Made by a program: the position numbers and the translations under genes. The notes beneath the pieces were generated by a model. The model was not told the DNA's origin. It saw only the letters and a program-made list of their open reading frames with translations, and did no database searches. A stretch of DNA of 64,000 nt from Micropterus salmoides (lineage: Eukaryota; Chordata; Actinopteri; Centrarchiformes; Centrarchidae), in contig NW_024043372.1 in the NCBI RefSeq assembly GCF_014851395.1, positions 12,142,469 through 12,206,468 on the forward strand, read 5' to 3'. Positions 23,154-36,000 of the stretch are shown here, piece by piece (the stretch's first letter is position 1; every line of letters starts with the position of its first letter).

Positions 23154-23931
23154 TCACTCTGACCGTACTAACACCTAGGTTTTCCATACACTGAAATTTT
23201 TTAGGAAGCACAATCAAAATACTTTTTTTCTATTTATAACTTTTCCATCCAAACCTCTAAGTAATTCATCATCATTTCACAGCACTTCAGGTAGCATATT
23301 CAAGCAGAGTGACAGCAGTGCCAAGTAATGTAATCTTTTAGTCTGTGTTGGAGTAGGTGCAACCCTCTAAATTAGCTCTATCTAACAAATGGTAATACAT
23401 ACCAAAACTTAACGTGCAGCCTTTTTGGCCCGGTAAAACACTATTCAAGCTATATCATGCCAATACTATTGTGAAAATTCCACAAGATATCTCGTCTCTT
23501 ATTAGTCCATGCATGTATATAATTTCCTCAAATTTTAATGTGTATTTGTGCCTTAGACTGCAAAGATATTAATAATCTGGATATCACAACATCCCTGTCA
23601 AAATGTATTCTGCTGTTTCTTGTCCAGCTGCATTAATTATGTCATGCAGGTGCCTCCAGCAGAATTCACAACCTATGTCATTGGACCAGCAATAACCAAA
23701 ATGGATATTGTTAAAAGGGTCGAGTGAATTCGGTGGCTTGTTTCTTTAAAATGGTTAGAGGCTTATGACTATGACAGTGAGGGTAATTGTCCATGTAATA
23801 GCGTTGCTGTTCCAGTCTATATAAATGCATTCCCTATCCACCCACCCCACAGGATCAAATATCACAAACTTCTCAATGTGTGCGAACATAATATACTATA
23901 CAATTATATAATTAATTAAAATAATAGTCAC
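23154..23931 (-). other. RAP1GAP intron, gap side
   Basis: No exon is visible. The donor at 23931 is in phase 2 and needs a downstream exon that is not present before the gap. Confidence 0.65.
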
Positions 23932-24048
23932 CTGTTCTTAGTAGTAGGAAATTCTGGAGAACTGTGATTGGAGGAGTTGTCTGATTTGTTTTCCATTGAA
24001 AAGTGGCTAGTGTCCGGTGTCCTCTGGGTGCTGGGTGACACCTCCCGA
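23932..24048 (-). CDS. rap1gap: RAP1GAP tail exon (last one present)
   Basis: Encodes REVSPSTQRTPDTSHFSMEN then KSDNSSNHSSPEFPTTKNR. This matches the Ser/Pro-rich tail of mammalian RAP1GAP. Acceptor cctgtcttgaag is modest; donor AACAG/GTGACT leaves two bases (phase 2). Enters with one base, matching exon 25024-25133. Confidence 0.88.
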
Positions 24049-27000
24049 CTTCAAGACAGGCAAGGATTGACACATTAAAATACTGTAAGTTTACTGATTT
24101 GATATGGTAATACATTAGACAAACTCTTGATGAATGTTATAACACATTCATATCATCTGAACATGTGTTATAAGATCTGAAGGAGTGACCCTTTAACTGC
24201 CACAAACTGCTGTTCAGCTATTGTTGACATTTTTTCCTCATTGATGTGAAAAACAGATCAACTGCTACATCTCAAATATTAAATCAAATGAAGAACCCCA
24301 TTTTAATTGCAAAATGACAAGTGCGTAGTGGTAGGTCACATAAACTGTGTTGTGCTCATATTAATTTTTGGATAAATGCAGACTGATTTACAGGCAATCA
24401 TCCTGCTTTATCCACATTAAACATCCACATTAAATGTAAAGTTTCTGATGTGTTTAATTAAAATGATTTATTCACAATTTAAGAATTATTCAGTCATTGA
24501 TGCACATTTGATCTGTGTATTAAGTTTGCTTTTGTTTATAACATCGGCAAACTGTTTAATTCTTAGCAAAAAGTCTAATTAGAAACAATTTTGGCCAAAA
24601 TAGCAACAACTCGCTTTGCTCTGCCTCATTTGAATGAACCTCCCACCTGTTTGTTCCTCTCCTCCCACCTGTGCACCGTGCGCTGTACACCTGCTACCAA
24701 AATACCACACAGATGGGCTGCTGGTTATATTACTAATTCAATTAGTATTCAAGCATCGTCCTTGAGGCTGTTATGAATCTTCTGTTGAGTTGTTACAACC
24801 TAGAATTTTTGTAAAATCTTGATTTTGTTATTCAAAGCACTCCGAAGCAAATAAACAAAGTAAGGCATTGATAACTCCCCCTCTTGATCAAAACTGCCAT
24901 CCAATCCTCCAAACAGTGTATCTTCTAATGACTGATTTCCTCTGTCCATGCTTCCATCTGTTGTAACACTATTCTCTCTTCACTACCCACTCCCTGCTGA
25001 TCAGCTCTGCTCCCTCCTCTCACCTCCTCTCTTGGACCTCCTGGATGTTCTCAATGCCAATGGCGCTGCTGCGACGGGAACTGAATGGCCCAGACTTTTT
25101 CCTGGTTGGGCTTTTCCCAGGAATGATCAGTGACTGACAGTGGGTAGGGAGAAAAAAGTCAGACACAAACTATGGGGATAGTATAACCAATACACAACCA
25201 CAACATGATCAAATGATATTGATATCCGGTACATGACACAGTGGACTACTGAAGTGAACAATAATAGAAATATGCTGCAAAATCAATGGTACACTATTCA
25301 GGAATTGATTTTACATTCTATACTCTCTTATTTGGACTCTTGTCTCTGATGAAATAAAGTTTCCACCTTAGAAGCATCCTGTTGGGTGCTGTATTTGGTT
25401 ATTATTTTAAGTACTGAGATCAGACTGTGGAGTTTTTTTGTCATATTTCAAAATGTCTGGTTCACACTTGTTTAAGGTACAGTATGATTCATCAATGAGT
25501 GACTGAGCATAAGAACATAAGTGGGAGTCTGTTTACAATTTCCTTTTCTGAGTTTCCTCTTACAGAGTTTAATACCACATTTCAAATAAAAAGAAGTGAC
25601 TGAAGTTATGCATGAAGCCCTGAGATCTGCTGCAATGGGATGCAAAACGAATCAAGAAAAATCAATCATCCAAAATTAAACCATCTATCTGTAAAAACTA
25701 TTACATTACAGGAAATATTTATACTAAGATAAATGACCTGTAACATCCCTCAGTGCACAATGGATCATCACCTTGTTACTGTAATACATTAGCTACTGTG
25801 TGAATAAATGAAAGTATAATTAAAGCAATAACAAATTATGTATAAATTCTTACATCTATATATCTGAAAAGCTAGTTCCTCACCTGAACTAAAAGGGGAA
25901 CATTTTAAAGTACTAACTACTATTGTACTAACCACACACTTACATTGTGAAAAAACAACAGCAAAGTAAAGAGCAGAGACAGAAATAGTAAACAAGAAGG
26001 AGAAATATACATGAACCTCTTCTATTGTTCCTATCCCTATGGCACTGCCTCGCCGTCCATATTTACTGGGACTTTTCCCTGGAACAAGCAATGACTGAGC
26101 CACACAAGACAGGGCAAAGGGAGCACAGAGAGAAGGGAGATGATAGATTGAAAAAGCAAGAGGGGGGAAAAAAAGAATAGAACACATCATAAGATCTCAT
26201 GCGCATAGCACAAATAATTTAAACAGCAAGGTGCAAAAGAGCTTGAAAAGGAGCTCGCAGCATGACTTAATAGACATGATATTGAGGAAATAGTGAAAGC
26301 ATTTCAGAGCAAAAGCAGGCTGGGGCCTAACACAGGAGGGCACAGCAGGAGATGGAGTGTCAGGAAGGTAGCAGGCACGTCGGCACTTTCTGTCCTGAGG
26401 GATACAGGTGGTTTAGTAATGCATTCAGGAGGAGAAAAGGGGCAAAGAGGGCTGACATAATTCAAAGGGGTAGCATTTAGAAAACTTTGTACTTTCAGAA
26501 ATGGGATTCATTTAGTTCCAATTCAAAATACTATCAGTAACCAAATCCCAAACTGCAATGGATGTCACTGAAACATAATTAACCCCATCTTTGAAAGAAA
26601 CACAAACAGGACAGTGCATTTATGGCTTATGCCGTGCATACTGTTCAGCCACACATGCACATATACAGGGCTGCACAGAGAGTTGTAACATTTACAGGAG
26701 AAAAAAGTCATGACAAAAGCACAGAGGGAGGGAGTCTGGGTAGTCATACAACTGCTACACTGAGCTCACTACAAGACTGAGGATGGCGACTACACTGGGG
26801 CTAACAAGCAATCGGACTCATCTTGCATAGAGAAGGAAACCACTGGATTCATGCCACTTTCAACGTTACCCTAGATATCTAACGGTCACTATCGGAGAAT
26901 CTTTCAACAGATGCGGATGAATGAAATTCTGACAGTGAGTTATGAGCTACGATGTTAATTTCCCAAACAAAACAAAAGACTAGTCATTAATAGGAACACT

Positions 27001-30000
27001 ATGAGCCGAAAATGGAAAAAGGCAATCAATGAAAGCTGCTTTAGTACTAAGCAAGAGTGAATTTAAAATGTCAAGAATGAAAGCGAGTACTTTGATGTTA
27101 ACATACCAAACAAAGTGCTACAATGTGCCAACAGGCGTAATTAGCTAAAGTGCTGCTTGAAAGAAATAATAGGGGTTAGATCAGTCTGTTTGCATATTTA
27201 GCCACTGTGCTGTGAATGGTGAAAATTTACTGTACCCTGAATGTATGTGTTTGGTGGGCATCATGTGAACCAAAATGGGCTACTTACAATCCCAGGGGTT
27301 TTGGGGCTCTCTGCGGGATTATGGGTAAAGCTGCCACTGTGACTAGTGGAGACTGTGTGTGACTTCTTGTTACTGAGGCCCATGGCGTCCATAGACTGGC
27401 TTCTGCTGCGGATGACCCGCTACAGAAAGAAATAAGGAGATACTGTCAGTGGATCCACTTCGATATTATGTGGAAACGCAACACACTGACTAATTGTTTA
27501 CGGTATTAAATACCACAGACCATGTTACTCTGTGTCTCTAAGTCTAAATTAATTTCAAAAGTTGACCAATATGTATATGTTAGTAAGTACTTTGCTAATT
27601 CTCAGACTGGTTCTGTGTACGGAGAGTATATGTTTAATTTATATTCAATATTCACAAATGAATGATGGCTGAATGCCATTTAGCTGCGTCAGTTTCCAGG
27701 GTCCTGGTACTGTGCATGCTGGCTCACTGTTGCACTGTCATGGTTTACTGGGACATTTGAATTGAATGGAGTAAACGTTAATGTTACTAGTAACACCTAT
27801 GCTTTTCCTACTATAACAAACTCAAAGTCAAAAGGTCTGCTGTGAAAAAGACATACCACTAATAATATATTTATGTATATATCATAAATAATTTCTAATA
27901 ATAAAAAACAATATAATATAATATTAGTACATGCTGAAACTATTGTAAAGCACAAGTATGTGTTAATATTTTAAATTGGATGAATTTCTGAGGGAACACG
28001 TGTGTGTCGGTATTTGTGTGCTTGCATATGAACTCATTGTGGTTTATGTTTGTTTGTATGCAGGACTATTTTTGAACACTTAGGGGCAGTGCAGGTCAAC
28101 AGGCAGGAGGGAGAGGCTGCATGAGAGATACGTAGGTTCACAAAAGGTTGAGGAGAGTGTAGGCTTTCTGGTGGAGGAGGATGAAAAAGCATCTCTTATC
28201 TCCTAAGTAGTCATTTAACAAGGGGGAATCTGTAGTGGAGTTTTGTGTCATAGGGGGTAGGGGGGGGACACACAGAGTGAGCAAGGAAGGCAGTGAAAAA
28301 AAGTAGGAGACACAACAGGACAGCAGAATCTACACCGCTGGACAGGCAGAGGCAGAGAGTGAGAAATCTTGCAGATGTAATTTGTGGAGGCAGCAAAATT
28401 GATCTTGACAGGTAGAAAGAAAAAGAGAGAGAGATTTATTTATACAGAGGTAGTGTATGAAAGTATGGAGAAGGGATGGATCAAAAGAGACTGAGAGAAA
28501 GGTGGATATATTTCTCTGAAGTTGCACAGAAATACAGAAAAGATGGCCATAAACTAGTGGGCGAGGGAAAAACAGTGAGGAAACAATGCCATTGTGGAGA
28601 CACGTAAACTGCATCATCAGCTCCCTAATGAGGGGCCATTAAATCGTTCATCAGGCACGCACAATCACAGCTCCTACCTCCGTGCCTCAGTGGCTGGGCT
28701 ACACTCCACCATCCTAATGGTCATTGATGGAGCACTCTCAGTCAGAGCAAAGTGCCTTTCATGCACAACAGGACACTCCCCGACGTCAAAAACCACACCA
28801 TCATGTGAAAACACACCGAGTTCAGCAGTCGCAGCCAACTGAGGAAATCAAATGCCACAGGACTGGTCCTTTGAGATACTGCAAATTTTCTATGCTTTGT
28901 TTTCTCATGTGTGAATACCCAGAATCCCAGCCAAGAGACAGGGGAGAGAAAAAAAGCATCCTAAAAGTCATAACCATTCTCTCTCATGCATGTGCAGTTG
29001 CAGATTAACGGCACGCTTGGTCAAATGAGGGATGGGTCTGTACCTTAAAGGATTCAAAGAAGCCTCCTCCTCCACCCCCGCCCCCGTTCTCCAGCTTATC
29101 GTCGTCTCCACCCAGACCCATCATGGACTGGCTGTTTATGTGCAGCTCCTCATACAGAGTCTCCAAGAGGGCTGAACGTGTACGCTCCTGGCAACAACAA
29201 CACCAGCAACAGTCAGTCTGTCCAGGTACTCACACGGAAATCTAAAGTCAAAGTTAGTTCATCATTATAAATGAAGGTATATGGGTGACACTGATGTTAG
29301 ACATCAGCACTAGAGCTCATTTGCATTGTGGCTCAAGAAGGGTTGAATGATAACTCTATGTTGTCACTCAAATCAATTCCCATCAAGAATACAGCCAGCT
29401 GGATGCACACCTTTGCAAACTGGTGTGTGCTCAAGTGTGCGCACGCTCACACATAAACAGAACAGGCATTCACACTTCTATGGCGCAGTTTGCCTTGCAA
29501 CACTCTTCTCACCTCAAGCTTGGCAAACTTCTCAGCCTTGTAGCAGGCATACTCTGCATTGATGAGCTTGGTGAAGAGGAACTCACGGAACTCAGGGCCC
29601 TGGGGAAAGCAAATATAAAGGAGGTGAGAATGAAGGTTTATGATGCTCATAAACAGGAGTTGAGTTTATGAATTTGTGTGACTGCTGGCCTTTTTGAAGA
29701 TGGCAGGGTCAGGCAGAGCAGGCCCAAAGAAAGGTACATCATCCCGCGCTGTCACAGACACCTGGCAGAGAAAGCAGGTGAGCACGTGTTATGATTCACT
29801 GTGATACATGATACAAATGTCACTTTTTAAAGCCACACAGTAGAATAAAAGCTCCTGAATAATGAATGAGAGTGTTGGCTGTGCTTGAAACCAACCTTGT
29901 AAGTGACATTGTCCGTACATGCATTCTCCACCTGCACCACCACATACGCATGCAGGAAGTTGGACTGGATCATGTCTGGTACAAAGGGAGTGTTCTCCTC

Positions 30001-33000
30001 CTGGAACACGATGGCAACAATGTCGTTCCCTATGTGCCTCTTCCTCTGCAGCTGGATGGCACAGATAAACAAAACTAACAACAGCCGTAAACATCTCAAA
30101 TAACCAGTTAGAGAAATAAAAACACAGGCCTGTTACAGAATCACTTCCAGGACTGGCAGTGAAAGACTGACTGGGAATAGAATGTAGTCCCCAAAAAGAG
30201 GTGGACATTACTCTGACCGAAGAGTTCAACCTCTTCTCTGAGATGTATGGCACTCCAGTTTTACACAACTATCAGCCAGAAGATATGTCCTGTATCTCTC
30301 TTGAAGCTTGTGCTAAGGATTTCATACACTGATTCTATATCTATATCGGAATAATACAGTACAAAAAATTGACAAACAATTGTAGAACTCATAAGGTAAG
30401 GTCTTTGAACGGATATCCTGACATTTAGGCCCCCTATAAATCCACTTTAATCCACTCCTATAAATGTTTTTTTAGTGTAGCTATGACTAGGACGGAATAA
30501 TTTAGGTCCAAGCTTTCAAAGGTTGTTGATGGTGTGGAAATTAATGAATCTGAATACCAGTGAAGGCACTGCAAAGTCAATCAAAAATGTTTTTCTCTTC
30601 TGCAAATGGCTGACCCAAATCATCACTGCTGAATAGCTGCCTCTTCCTGGTGGCCAAAATGCTTAAAGTTGCCAAAATGAAACTCGTGCACTTGGAGGAC
30701 AGAGTGACTATGCCCAAGTATTAATTTTTGCCCAAGCAATATCTTTAAAAAGCTTGGCTGTGTTGTGTTCTCACCTCATTGCCTGTTGCTAGAAACACTA
30801 ATTTAGGAAGCTCCCGAACTCACATAAACATCAGAGAAGATATTACTTTTTCCCCCTCTTCTTGTGAAAAATTCATCAAATGAACGATATCACAAAATAT
30901 TTTATTAACGTTGTGGCGAATTTCCAGTTTGAGACTTGACTTCTCAGAAATGTTTTTCTTTCAGCAAAACATCATCCCATAGCATGTAAGTGTAAGCAGA
31001 TATATCAGATTTTTCATACAAATAGAGCTTGGTGATAAACAGAAATAGTCAAAAATATTCTCAATGCAGATGGTGTTGGAAAAGTAGACCCAGCTAAAGT
31101 GTTCTCCCCAGAAACTTCAACATTGTGCAGCAACATTTGTTTATTACCCTCTGTCATTCATCAGGCTATTTAACACACTACAGAACAAACCTTTAACAGA
31201 GCCACTTCACACCTGTTGCTATTAGCTGTAGCGTGTTAGCTGGTGCCGCAATAAAACACCTCAAGAGTTGACCAATTGTCTGCACAGTAAATGTTTACTT
31301 TGGGATTTATAGATCATTCTTTTCCAGTTAGCAGTCCTATTACTTTACAGCCTCTGTCTGTTAAAGGCTGTTTGTTCACACCAGAACAATCAACCATCTG
31401 TTTCAGACCCTGGCAAGATTTCAGAATTTCCTGAAGTCATAGCAGCCACAAATATTCCAGAAACATTAAGTAAATGGAAAATTGTTTTATATAGTTCAAA
31501 GGGAAATCGTCTAACACCCGAAACTTCATTTATCAAATATGTACAAATGTCAGACCTTTATCCTTCATCAAAAAAGCGCCTAACTAGCCTAGTAATTGCT
31601 AGGAATCTGACTGCAGCACTTCTAAACACAAGTTTTGCTGCAAAATAACACAGTTTTGGATCAAACTGAGATCTAAACTTAATTGACATGAATGAGCAGA
31701 AAATATATTGATATACTTGTGAAGGCTGTGAGTGAAATAGGATAAATGTGGCTGCAGAGGCAGGGTAGCCAGGTTACTACTGCATCATCCCTGAGCTTAT
31801 TTGTTGTCAGCTTTAATATTTACTCACACAGGGGCTTTCTGAACCCAGATAGCTGAATAACATTCATCCCACTTTCTCTGTGTAGATGGGCTGCCAAACC
31901 CAAGCGACACCAAGGACAGTTAGACGCTTAAAAACGAACCCAGCAAGTATGGGGCTGGATTGAGACACCTGAAACCTGTTAATACTGAATATCCACTCAA
32001 ATCATACCACATTCAGTCAAATCTGGCTACTTTCATTCTGTGCTTTCTCCCTCCTGAAATAAGGTTATATTATTACAGTTGCATATTATTAGAGCTCCCT
32101 CGTGAATCATCCCATGTGGGTGTTGTTTATGTCCTCTGTTTCTCTTGATGCCTCCAGTCTGTGCAGTGTTACTGTGATAACAAAGTTCAAAACCACTCTT
32201 AGAGGCAGTAAAGAGCAGCTGAGGACTAATGCAGTTTACTGCACCATGGCATCAAAGAAATGAAAGCCTTCAGCCACAAACCAACAGCAGAGAAACTTCA
32301 GTGCAAGTAGAGAGTACTGCAATGCTAGTGGAAATGGTACACCTCAAAAAGGACAGCAGGATAAGTGACGACATCAAACCTGCAAACCTAAAAAAATGTT
32401 AAGATGTAAAATCCATACTCTCATGTCGGTACAGTAAGTATGAAGGTACCGTCAGCAGCCAGGTAGCTTGTTGTTGCACAAAGACTTGAAATGGGAAAAC
32501 TGCTAGCCTGGCTCTGTCCATAAGTAACAAAATCTGCCTACCCTTACCTCTAACAATGACAACTAGTGGTACTGGGCTGGACAAGAAATAGTCCAGTACA
32601 TAACCATTTGTAAAAATGCAATTTGTCACTTTTACTCTTTTTAGAAGGCTACAGAATAATTGGTGATTTAAGAGGTGCTGGTAGACAGATTTTGTTTCCT
32701 TTCGATAGAGGCAGGCTAGCTGTTTCATTGTTTTGTTGTAAGATGGCAATCACCATACAGACATTTACCATACAGACATGAGAGAGGTGTTCTTTTCTCA
32801 GCTAGCACAACAAGAAAGGTAATAAGTGTATTTTTCGAAATGTCAACTGTTAATTTAACCACTGATTTTAGTCTTCTGTACATTCAGATTCAAATGACTC
32901 ATCTTGCATCATCGACATTAACTTAAAAGACTGATATTTGGATTTTACACCTGTGACCTATTAGCTGCTGCTGTTGCTACAGTTCGATACATGGAGGAGT

Positions 33001-36000
33001 CACAAGGAGAGGCCTTTACAAATCAATTAGTGAAGGATATTGAAAACTGCCTGACTGCCCTGAAAACACAAATTAGTTAATTAATTAATCACTGTAATGT
33101 CACTATACCTGCTGTGAGTCTCCCTCTGTGTAGGGCAGCTTGGTGGACACATGGAACATAATCTCCTTATTATGGAAACTTGTGTAGATGGATTCTGTCC
33201 CCGTCTGCCCATGAGTGACATCCAGCCCACCCCGAAACCTAAAGAAGAAAAGGAGAAGAAGAGATTTAAGGACAGAAGTAAGAGGAGCGAGAAAAAAAAG
33301 ACAAGTAAAGGCAAAGACAGGATTAAGGTGAACAGCCATAAGGAACACAGAAGAGACACAAAAAAAGCAGTGTTAAGAGTTGAAAATAAGAGTCCATCCA
33401 CGCTCATCCATCATTGAGGGAATGCCAAGGGCACTTCTTCTGCATACTCAATCACAATGTCAGCAACACTACAAATATCAGGACACTCTAAATCGCTTTT
33501 TCAGGGATTCATTTAAAGCCACTTTGATCAATAGCAAAGTGAATGATGGTCTGCTTCTGACAGACATGAGGTGGAGCTCTATACTGAGAATTAACCAAAA
33601 GCCCTTAAATCTGCTGCTGAGCAAATGGAACTGAAAAGTGTCTGAACCCTTTAAAGTCATGAAGCTCAATCTTGTGGCCCAGAAACTCCAATAACTCAAC
33701 AAAGGCAGGACTTTCTTCCATGTTCCCAAACAGCTCCTCCTCTGATGTCTGCGTAAAGGAACGAAAGGACATTTTCAGTTGATTGACTCATGACAAGCAT
33801 CAAAAGCAAAGATTAGCGGCAGTATCTCTGAAGCGCACTCACCTGGCCAAACTTTTGATAAATAACTCCAAACTTGAAGTTGTTGCTGATCACATGCTCA
33901 TCAAAGGTGACAATGAGCCTTGATGCCTGAGGAAGAGAGAATGGGTAAGTTTCCAGTCAGGTTCATGGAGATGGGGTGTTGTGTGGATAGCAGGTAGCAA
34001 GAGAGAAAGTGGTATTTGGAAAAACACAAATGGAGGACTGGTGCCTACCTTTGGGTAGAGGACAGGATAAAACCTATCCACATTTACTTCTTCACAAACA
34101 AGCTGTAAGGGGAAAAAGTACATTCAGCGTTTCTCATTTTAAACATATACTAAATCAAACTTTTACGACTACAGTATGTATTCTGTGCAATACCTTGGAC
34201 ATCTGAACCACATTGGGGAACTCGGTAAGACAGGAAATCGGAATCACATCATGGTAGGTTTTTAGCTTTGTGCTGAAAGGCAAACAGTTAGAAAAGTCAA
34301 AATGCTCACTGTTTGATTTCTAATCCAAAACAATTCTCCTGCTTTAATTGTTTCTGTCTTTTATGCAAGTGAATTGCTTTTATGCAAGTGAATTGCCAGC
34401 TCAAAGGGGACTTTTAGATTCTGTGTGGCGGTGGGAGCATGATAGTCTTTGTACTTGATGTGTTTGAGCAAGGATTGCCCATCAGAGGGTTTAATGGGCA
34501 TCAATGCTTTCACAACAACTGGAAACCCATTGAGTGCTATAAAGTGATCTGATCTAAGTTGGTGAGAAAATAGCAACATTACTGGGAAACTTTAATTATT
34601 TCCAAAAATTATCCTTACTCACTTCAGCATTAGATGTGAATAATCTCTGGACACAGTCTACACTCCTCACCATGAATGGTTAGATATGCGGGAGTTTATT
34701 GCCCTATGCAAGATCACTCCAAACCACATCTGTCTGTCGGAGCTGTAGTTGGAGAAATACTCTGTGTTTTAAGAGTTTGGAGGGTGGTGTCTTTTTTTTA
34801 GCCTTTCCAAAATCAAAAGCATAAGGGAAAAAAAATGTGTGCTTATCTGCAAACCTAAGGATGTCTGTATAACTAACAAACATAGTGCTACTTCCAAGGT
34901 CAAAGTGTCATTACCACACCATTAGTTAGCCTAGTTATTTTAACTTTTAGCTATATCATCTATGCAGCCATAAATTGCACATTCAAAACCCTTTTACAAG
35001 TTTTTGAGTCAACTGGAAACATTAAAAAGTAGTTCAGCATGTTCAACCAATTAAAGGAGTTAGCTTAATTACCTAGCTTGCAAAATCAACGATCACTGGC
35101 TACAAAAGAGAAGCTTGCTTTTTTGCTTTTGTCTCCCTCTGTTTAAAAACCAAGGAATCATTTTTTTTAATAAAACAATACCTCAAAGTTTAGTTGGTTA
35201 CTCTGCCGCCATTATCATAGTAAACTGCATGTGTGCTGTGTGAGAGCAGAAACCTTGACAGGTATACAGTATCTAAGAGGAATGGGGCTAAAAGACAGAA
35301 CCCACCCCAGCCTATCGCACCACCAGACTTCACAGAAGTTTCTTCCCTCATGCTGTGAGACTCCTCAATTAATCCTCAGCACTCCATTATGTAATATAGC
35401 TTTATTTCTATGAATTGTTATTTATCTAGCCATGTAGTGTATTTAATTTGTGTAATTATATAACAGTTGCTTTTTGTGAGTAGCATTAAGGGAACTACAA
35501 CTATATCTAGATTTGCAACTCTGTGCTGTAAAATGATAAATAAATCTTTATTTGCGCCGCTTCCATACTTACACTTATGTATGGCAAAATGCAGTGCAAA
35601 AGAATACCCAGATGGTACGCTCATAACGGTCAAAAAGTTGAGTGTGGAATGCTGGACACTTGGACAGTTGCTATCTTGGCAACGTAGCAGAAGGGGAGGG
35701 GCCACCAACCTATTTTCAAACTTGTGAAAATGCCGTCATAAAAAGCTGCAGCGATTGCAATTGTAAAAGTAAATTTTTAGTGCAACTGACTTGAAGTCAA
35801 GTGAGCAAACAAGTCAGCAGATATTTTGGTGAGTGATAATTTTGGTCAAATGTTGCTGTACAATTTGCCATTAAAAAGTAAAAGAAGAAAAGCCGTGTTT
35901 GTTTTGAAACAACACTACCCTGTCAAAATTCACACACTACGTACGTAGTGTACTATATGTTGTTAGTGTTCTAATGAAAGTATCTGAATTGAGACACAGC

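Noticed and set aside
22630..23217. 195-codon open frame across the N run
   Set aside because: Nearly all codons are N; it is an artefact of the gap.
35280..35420. LINE 3' end
   Set aside because: A phrase resembles retrotransposon tails but there is no coding remnant or clear tail repeat, so it is not annotated.
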